A DNA stretch of 12,003 nucleotides. Origin: an uncultured Porphyromonadaceae bacterium. GTDB taxonomy: Bacteria; Bacteroidota; Bacteroidia; Bacteroidales; Muribaculaceae. Position numbers and translations under genes: made by a program. Within the stretch, counting starts at the first letter, position 1. Every line of letters starts with the position of its first letter. Location of the stretch: assembly GCA_905193485.1 (NCBI GenBank), contig CAJJOX010000051.1:1-12003 (forward strand), given 5' to 3'. Below are positions 6,799 to 12,003 of this stretch, piece after piece. The notes below the pieces were generated by a model. It had not been told where the DNA came from and did not search any database. It saw only the letters and a list, made by a program, of their open reading frames with translations.

Positions 6799-9612
6799 GC
6801 GGGAAACGCGCAGACCGTCGGTAGAAACTGTCATTTCGATCAGACGGGCTCCCGGGTTGACCGGATGCTCAGTGAGCGTGTGTCTGATTCGTGCTGCTGA
6901 GTCGGGATCCTTGGCAAGCATGTAGAGGAATCCGCCGCCTCCTGCACCGGGTAGTTTGCAAGCCGCAAGCAAAGGTTTCACGCTGTCGATGATCGATTGC
7001 ACGGCGGGCGGATTTGTTCCGCTGTCGAGGCGCTGATTCTGGATCCATGTGCGAGCAAGCAGAGCAGTATATGATTCAAAATCGCGGCGTTGGATGGCTT
7101 GTGCCATGTCGAGGGCGTGGGTGCGCATTTCGTCAAGCAGACGCAGTGTCGAGCTTTCGTTGAGGAACATGTTGCGAACGATCTCGCCGAGGATGCTTTT
7201 GGCTGTGCGGGTGATGCCGGTATAGTAGAGGATGTGGCAGGGTGCATAGGCTGGATCGGTGAAAATGGCGTCGGGCAGCCAGTTGACGCGGGGTTGCTGT
7301 GCGGTGCCGCTGTCGGTCTGGAGCAGTTTGATGCCCGGAAGGACGCCTCCGTATTGATCCTGCCAGCCGCCGCATGTCGTGAGAAGCTGTTCGAGCGCGA
7401 GAGTGCGGTTGCAGATTTCGGAAGTGTCCCATGCGAGGGCGCAGAAGTCATTGAGCGCCGACAGAACGGTGGCGGCGAGTATGGAGCTTGTGCCGAGGCC
7501 TGATCCGGCGGGAACAGCGGCGAGCATGGTCAGTTCGATGCCGCAGCCGAAGGCGTCGAGCTGGCGGTGGAGAGAGTCGTAGGCGACAGGGGAAAAGTCG
7601 GGTGCAAAGCCGGCAAGAGCCAAAGCGGCTTTGGGAATGGAGAACGGCGATCCGATGCGTCGGTAGTCGGTGAGCTGCTGATAGGTGTCGATGCATTCGA
7701 TGGCGCCGAGATCGATTGAGCGCAGAATGATGTGGCGATCGGCACAAGGCTTGACGAATACCTGCAGAGGTGGCTGTCCGTTAAGTTCTATGGCCATGTT
7801 GACGACGTTTCCGCCCCTTAGCATTGAGTAGGGAGGAGTGTCGGTCCAGCCGCCGGCAAGGTCGATGCGCACGGGGCTTCGTCCCCACACGATCTGGTCG
7901 CGATGCACGTCGAGCTGTGGCATTGAGCGTGAGTTGTCGAGCGTTGAAAGGATATCGGCACGGAGCTGTGCGTAGGCATTGGCTTCGTCGGCCGATCCGT
8001 CGGCATTGTTGTCGCGGGCAATGACAGCACGGAGCATGCTGTTTCGCATGCGCTTGAAGGGCGTGGCCGTGTCGGGGAGAGGCAGGGGCGCTTCAAGCCG
8101 GAAATCGGTTATTTTACGGGCCATGTCGCGGAGATCGACCTGATAGAAGACGCTGTTGCGCCAGTTGTCGGCCAGCACACCGATGTTTTCGCGAAGGAAT
8201 TGACGACGTTGCCGGTAGAGGCGGGGGAGCGATGCGCGTGCGCTTATTTCGTCAGCCGAGAGCCGCTCGGCGTTGAGCCAGATCTCGCGGCCTTCGGCGA
8301 GGTCGGGTTCGGATATCATCCATCGGGTCACGAGTCCCATGCTGTCGATGTCGGTGACGAGCGGGAATATGTGCGCGCTTTGGATGTCGGTGTTTTCCGG
8401 TAGCGTGATGTCGCGTTCGGAGAGCCATCGGTGCAGGGGCATTCCGCAGAAAACGGTGTCGGGGCTTCCGGTGTCGCCACGCATTGGATCGTCGAATCCG
8501 TAGGGACGGACAGCATAAGCGTCGTCGCCTATGGGCTGTATGTCGAGGCAGACTCCTTCTGGGAATGAGAGATTCCAGTCGTTGACTGGGACGCCAGTGA
8601 TCGCGTTGCGGCGTGTTATGGTCCAGTTTGCGCCCACACAGCTGTTTTCGACCCATACGTTGTCGTTGTCGACGTCGAGCTTACGTTTCATGATGCAGTT
8701 CTGGACAAACATCGCGGGGTTGGGACGCGACCAGCGTTGAATGATGCGGCGCTGGTCGATGACCTTGTTCTGTAGCGCAAGTGTCGATGACAGGAGCTCG
8801 CGTGTGGTGCCGAAATGGTAAAATTCGCCGGCGGGAAGCGGGACGATTGCTGTTGTAAGCGATGCGATCTCGGGATCGTCGATGCCCGGGTTGGCGCCCA
8901 GAGCGCATCCGAATTGCGAGTAAAGGTCGTAGAAACGATATGAACCGTCGGCCGAGATAGAGCGTCGGCGCAGTAATTCGACAGCACGGTCACTGAGGAT
9001 CCAGAGGCCGATGTCCATCATGGAATAGTGAGTGGCGGCGAGGCTGCGTATGGTTTCGGGAGAAGGCTTCTGGAGCATGCAGTCGAGTTTTTCTGGCGAT
9101 TCGCGGCGACTCAGGAATACGCCGTGATGCGATGCGAGCTGGGGGTCGGCCCAAAGGCCATAGCACACAACGTCGGCCTGAGGCACGGAGCGGATTTCGG
9201 CTTCGGTGCGGAGGCATACGTCGCCGCTTGCGATCAAAGTGTTTTGTCCGTCGGCGGTCAGTTCCATTATTTTCTCGTAGAGCGGAAGCTGTATCGATAG
9301 CAGATCGGTGTCGATACGTTGTCCGACGGCCCAACGGAGCACAGGGAGGGGAGTGAGCACCTTGCCGACGGTGGCATATGACGGCAGACGGCGGCTCTGA
9401 CCTCCGGCATGAATTATGATGCGTTTCTGTGAGGTGCCGTTTTTGGGCGAGTTTTCAGCCCAGCGGTCAAGCAGCCAGGCTGTGCCGGCTCCGGATCCAA
9501 TGCGGCATCCGGCGGGGTCTGATGTGCAGAACCAATCGTCGCCGGCATATCGTGGATCGAGCGAATGGAATGTTTCAACGAGGTTTGGCGGGAGTGAAAG
9601 CAGTTTGATCAT
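6793..9612 (-). CDS. fkp: Bifunctional L-fucokinase / fucose-1-phosphate guanylyltransferase (Fkp)
   Basis: Converts L-fucose to fucose-1-phosphate with ATP, then to GDP-fucose with GTP, in the cytosol. In Bacteroides, Fkp supplies GDP-fucose from scavenged host fucose for capsule and glycoprotein fucosylation. The 939-residue protein is close to the roughly 950 of the B. fragilis enzyme. The N-terminal half is the guanylyltransferase, with FCTSDPAGCRIGSGAGTAWL (28-47), HAGGQSRRLPSYATVGKVLT (68-87) as the nucleotide-binding loop, and NWTITRRNAITGVPVNDW (329-346) in the later beta-helix-like part. The C-terminal half is a GHMP kinase: motif 1 WGRSPVRIDLAGGWTDTPPY (576-595), motif 2 PAGSGLGTSS (701-710), motif 3 LPGAGGGGF (887-895). 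The start at ATG 9612 (MIKLLSLPPNLV) matches the known N-terminus. A longer frame to 9720 would run through a terminator and the promoter and is not credible. All key motifs are intact. Confidence 0.97.
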   Translation of the reverse strand: MIKLLSLPPNLVETFHSLDPRYAGDDWFCTSDPAGCRIGSGAGTAWLLDRWAENSPKNGTSQKRIIIHAGGQSRRLPSYATVGKVLTPLPVLRWAVGQRIDTDLLSIQLPLYEKIMELTADGQNTLIASGDVCLRTEAEIRSVPQADVVCYGLWADPQLASHHGVFLSRRESPEKLDCMLQKPSPETIRSLAATHYSMMDIGLWILSDRAVELLRRRSISADGSYRFYDLYSQFGCALGANPGIDDPEIASLTTAIVPLPAGEFYHFGTTRELLSSTLALQNKVIDQRRIIQRWSRPNPAMFVQNCIMKRKLDVDNDNVWVENSCVGANWTITRRNAITGVPVNDWNLSFPEGVCLDIQPIGDDAYAVRPYGFDDPMRGDTGSPDTVFCGMPLHRWLSERDITLPENTDIQSAHIFPLVTDIDSMGLVTRWMISEPDLAEGREIWLNAERLSADEISARASLPRLYRQRRQFLRENIGVLADNWRNSVFYQVDLRDMARKITDFRLEAPLPLPDTATPFKRMRNSMLRAVIARDNNADGSADEANAYAQLRADILSTLDNSRSMPQLDVHRDQIVWGRSPVRIDLAGGWTDTPPYSMLRGGNVVNMAIELNGQPPLQVFVKPCADRHIILRSIDLGAIECIDTYQQLTDYRRIGSPFSIPKAALALAGFAPDFSPVAYDSLHRQLDAFGCGIELTMLAAVPAGSGLGTSSILAATVLSALNDFCALAWDTSEICNRTLALEQLLTTCGGWQDQYGGVLPGIKLLQTDSGTAQQPRVNWLPDAIFTDPAYAPCHILYYTGITRTAKSILGEIVRNMFLNESSTLRLLDEMRTHALDMAQAIQRRDFESYTALLARTWIQNQRLDSGTNPPAVQSIIDSVKPLLAACKLPGAGGGGFLYMLAKDPDSAARIRHTLTEHPVNPGARLIEMTVSTDGLRVSRS

Positions 9613-9633
9613 AGCTGTGCTGATTTTGATTTG

Positions 9634-9664
9634 CAAACTTACAAAAATGCGTTGATAGACACAA
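9634..9664 (-). promoter_or_regulatory. Probable fkp promoter (-33 TTG, -7 TAAGTTTG)
   Basis: On the minus strand, TTG at 9664-9662 and TAAGTTTG at 9641-9634 are separated by 20 bp, fitting the Bacteroidota -33/-7 arrangement. The -7 element ends 21 nt before the ATG at 9612, giving a predicted leader of about 14 nt. This is the best two-part promoter in the window. It begins one to two bases past the stem of the upstream gene's terminator, so fkp is probably transcribed on its own. Confidence 0.65.
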
Positions 9665-9665
9665 G

Positions 9666-9697
9666 AAAAGCCCCCGGAATTGTTTCCGGAGGCTTTT
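9666..9697 (-). terminator. Intrinsic terminator of the M16 peptidase gene
   Basis: AAAAGCCCCCGGAA (9666-9679) pairs with TTCCGGAGGCTTTT (9684-9697) around a TTGT loop, with one C-A mismatch. On the minus strand the stem runs into a T-rich stretch. It lies about 60 nt past the M16 peptidase stop and just before the fkp promoter. The T-run on the plus side means it could also stop plus-strand transcription. Confidence 0.85.
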
Positions 9698-9758
9698 ATG
9701 TCGGTGAGGCGCCCCTGCATTTGAGATGGAATGCGGGCTGCCTGCGGGTGTGATGGCG

Positions 9759-12003
9759 TTATTCGGCGGGAGCGGCTTCGGGATCAAGGACTACAACTCG
9801 ATAGTTGCCTTGATCCATGAGGCGTTTCATGAAAGTCTTGACATCGTCGGTGGTGATCGAGTTCATCGAGGCGATGTTGCCGTTGAATGTGTCGACGCCG
9901 TTTGTGAGCCAGCCGTTGATGGCGCTGCGCCATGCGGAGTTGACTTCAAGGTTTTCGGTGTAGCTTTTTACCATGAATTCCTTCACTTTGTCGAGCTCTT
10001 CCTGTCCGACGTTTTCGGTCATGTCGATAAACATCTTGCGTATTTCAGCGAGTGTTTCGTCTTTCATCTCCGGCTTCATGGGGAATGCGGTGAGGATTTC
10101 GACGTTCTGCTCGCCGATGCGCTCCATTGAACCCTGAGCGCCGATTGAATAAACGGCACCCATTTCCTCGCGGATCTTGTCGAGGAGCCGTTTCGAGAGG
10201 ATCTGTGCGGAAACGGTGGCGAGCTGAGCATCTTTCATGGTGTAAGGCTCGTGGCCGAATGCTGTGATATAGATCCAGCTCTGAGGTGTCTGCATGGGGC
10301 ATGTGTAGGTGTCGGTGGCTGTTCCGCCGGTCATGTCGAAGCTGTTGTTGTAGTCGGTGAGTTTCTTCTGCGCCTTCTTGGCATTGGCGGGAAGAGTGGC
10401 GATGTACTGCTCGACGAGGGGACGGAATGTGTCGAGGTCGATGTTGCCGACGAATACGAAAGTGAAGTCGGCGGCGTTGGCGCTCATCGCATCGATCACT
10501 TCAAGGATCTGATCGCGTTTTGCCGATTCAACGATCTCGGGAGTGAGCTGCTGGATGCGGGGCGATGTGTAGAGCGATTTGATGACCTTTTCAGAGAATA
10601 TGAACTGCGGATTTGATTCCTGGTTGTGGAGCGCGGCCTTGATGCGTGTCTGGAGAGCCTGGTATTCGTCGGGCTGGATGTTGAGATCAGTGAAGTTCAT
10701 GTAGATGAGCTCCATGAGTGTGGGGAGATCTTTGGGCGTGGATGAGCCGGAGAATCTGCGGCTGAAAAATCCGAACGAGGCGCTGACGCCGGCCTGCTTG
10801 CCGGAGAGATATTTCTGGAGGTCGGAGTCGGTGTAGGTTCCAAGGCCATGGCTGCCGAGCACCACTGGCATGAATGTCAGGCTGTTGGCGTAGTCTTTGC
10901 CGTAGGCTGAGGTGCCGTTGAGAGCGGAAGCCGAGAAGATGACTTCGTTGTCTTTGAATTTGGTGGGCTTGACATAGACGGTGATTCCGTTGGAAAGTTC
11001 CCAGACGGTAGCGTCCCATTGGTCACTGTGAGATTCTTTTACGATTTTGCCTTTGGCAGGGAGCTGCGGAATGAGAGGCTCGGCTTTGAGCACTTCCTTG
11101 TAGGCTTCGAGTGTTTCGCCGTCGACAGCCTTGAGAGCGTTTTCAAACTGCTGTTCGGTAGGATACACGCCATCGGGGGTGTCGGGAGTGAGGGCTATGA
11201 GCACGCGATTGTCGGGAGTGATGATGGTGGCGAAGGTCTGGTTTATGGCTTCGAGCGGAAGATTCTCGGCAAGCATTTTGATGAGCTCATATTCTTCTTC
11301 CTTTGTGGGGATGGGGTCATTGTCGATGAAGTTGTCGACATAGTAGTTGACGTATACTTCGTTTTCGCGAGTGTTGCGGTTGTTGTATGAGGCTTCGGCC
11401 TGAGAAAGGAGCTCGGCTTTCGCACGCTCGAATTCGGTGACGGTGAATCCTGACTGTGCCGCACGGAGCACTTCGCGATAAGCGGCTGCGAGGGCATTGG
11501 GAAGCTCTTCGGCTTTTGCGGCTGAAGCATTGATGTCGAAGCAGTCTTTGGTCTTGGCAAGGAAGAAGTTGCTGAAGCCAACGCCGGCATTGGTGAATGG
11601 AGCGTCGGGTTTCGATTTGATTTCATCGAGGCGTGCGTTGAGCATCAGGGCGATGAGATCCTCGATGTAGTCTTGTGCATAGAAAGCCATTGTGTTGCGG
11701 GCTTCGCGCGGAAGTGCGTCGGTCTTGAACATGAGTTCAGCGACGTTGTTCTGTATTTCCTTGTCGTGACCTATGGCATAGATTGTGCCTTTTGTGTCGG
11801 CTACGGGGAAGTAGACGCGTTCGGCGGGATTTTCGGGCATTTCTATGTCGGCAAACATTTCTTTGATTTTGCCTTCGATGCGGTCGACATCGATGTCGCC
11901 GACCACGATGATGCCCTGAAGATCGGGACGATACCATTTTTCGTAGTAGTCGCGGAGCGCCTGGGGGGCGAAGTTGTCGACCACTTCCATGGTGCCGATC
12001 GGA
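9759..12003 (-). CDS. M16 family (pitrilysin/insulinase) peptidase, N-terminus outside window
   Basis: The frame stays open to the window edge and the coding reads PIGTMEVVDNFAPQ there, so the ATG at 11990 is internal; about 747 residues are visible. The end of the first M16 half is recognisable by YYEKWYRPDLQGIIVVGDID (residues 15-34 from that ATG). The second half opens with WDATVWELSNGITVYVKPT (325-343) and carries the Bacteroidota-style LQKYLSGKQAGVSASFGFFS region and a later FTFVFVGNIDLDTF strand. This is the full two-half architecture. The catalytic HxxEH zinc motif would lie in the first half, beyond the right edge. I see no HxxEH in the second half, which is normally inactive in this family. 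Bacteroidota members are usually exported to the periplasm, but any signal peptide is also outside the window. It is a peptide-degrading protease or related processing factor; the exact substrate is unknown. It ends with a terminator at 9666-9697. Confidence 0.93.
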   Translation of the reverse strand, partial: PIGTMEVVDNFAPQALRDYYEKWYRPDLQGIIVVGDIDVDRIEGKIKEMFADIEMPENPAERVYFPVADTKGTIYAIGHDKEIQNNVAELMFKTDALPREARNTMAFYAQDYIEDLIALMLNARLDEIKSKPDAPFTNAGVGFSNFFLAKTKDCFDINASAAKAEELPNALAAAYREVLRAAQSGFTVTEFERAKAELLSQAEASYNNRNTRENEVYVNYYVDNFIDNDPIPTKEEEYELIKMLAENLPLEAINQTFATIITPDNRVLIALTPDTPDGVYPTEQQFENALKAVDGETLEAYKEVLKAEPLIPQLPAKGKIVKESHSDQWDATVWELSNGITVYVKPTKFKDNEVIFSASALNGTSAYGKDYANSLTFMPVVLGSHGLGTYTDSDLQKYLSGKQAGVSASFGFFSRRFSGSSTPKDLPTLMELIYMNFTDLNIQPDEYQALQTRIKAALHNQESNPQFIFSEKVIKSLYTSPRIQQLTPEIVESAKRDQILEVIDAMSANAADFTFVFVGNIDLDTFRPLVEQYIATLPANAKKAQKKLTDYNNSFDMTGGTATDTYTCPMQTPQSWIYITAFGHEPYTMKDAQLATVSAQILSKRLLDKIREEMGAVYSIGAQGSMERIGEQNVEILTAFPMKPEMKDETLAEIRKMFIDMTENVGQEELDKVKEFMVKSYTENLEVNSAWRSAINGWLTNGVDTFNGNIASMNSITTDDVKTFMKRLMDQGNYRVVVLDPEAAPAE

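Noticed and set aside
10780..10900. Possible second zinc site in the C-terminal half of the M16 protein.
   Set aside because: No HxxEH or reversed HxxEH pattern is present there; the second half in this family is usually inactive.
1..12003. Search by eye for CRISPR arrays, tandem repeats, tRNA genes, insertion sequences, phage or defence genes.
   Set aside because: No regularly spaced repeats, tRNA-like cloverleaf, transposase or defence-type domain was seen; gene content is core chromosomal.

Overview
The window reads as a stretch of chromosome from a member of the Bacteroidales (phylum Bacteroidota). The closest feel is Muribaculaceae-like, but that is an inference from memory of protein families, not a search. 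The support is: a bifunctional fucokinase/GDP-fucose pyrophosphorylase (Fkp), a PCMD-domain secreted protein, DUF3943 and DUF5063 proteins, Bacteroidota-type promoter -7 elements (TAnnTTTG), and no clear Shine-Dalgarno sequences. The DNA is moderately GC-rich and nearly fully coding. I see no tRNA, rRNA, insertion sequence, phage gene or CRISPR array.

Layout. Positions 1-1882 (+ strand) hold the end of a DUF3943 membrane-associated protein and a secreted PCMD-domain protein with its own promoter. A strong two-way terminator (1907-1948) separates them from a convergent five-gene minus-strand operon, 5935 down to 1994: yicC, gmk, nadD, a DUF5063 gene and an M18 aminopeptidase. All spacings in that operon are 6-25 nt. 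Back to back with yicC, 77 bp away, is tsaB (+). The two promoters are packed so tightly that each -7 element lies in the -33 zone of the other. tsaB converges on fkp (-), which has its own promoter immediately behind the terminator (9666-9697) of the next minus-strand gene. That gene is a large M16 zinc-protease-family protein that runs off the right edge.

How the genes work together. The central operon joins RNA turnover (YicC), GMP-to-GDP phosphorylation (Gmk), NAD synthesis (NadD) and peptide recycling (M18), with TsaB (tRNA t6A modification) divergent. This is core housekeeping. Fkp salvages L-fucose into GDP-fucose for fucosylated surface glycans. PCMD, DUF3943 and M16 proteins are likely envelope or extracytoplasmic functions.

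Three start codons deserve correction relative to the longest open frames: yicC at 5935, tsaB at 6013 and fkp at 9612. In each case family N-termini and a TAnnTTTG element just upstream agree. I do not see a previously undescribed system here. The most interesting items are the overlapping divergent promoters, the in-frame gmk-nadD junction, and the DUF5063 gene inside a nucleotide/NAD operon.
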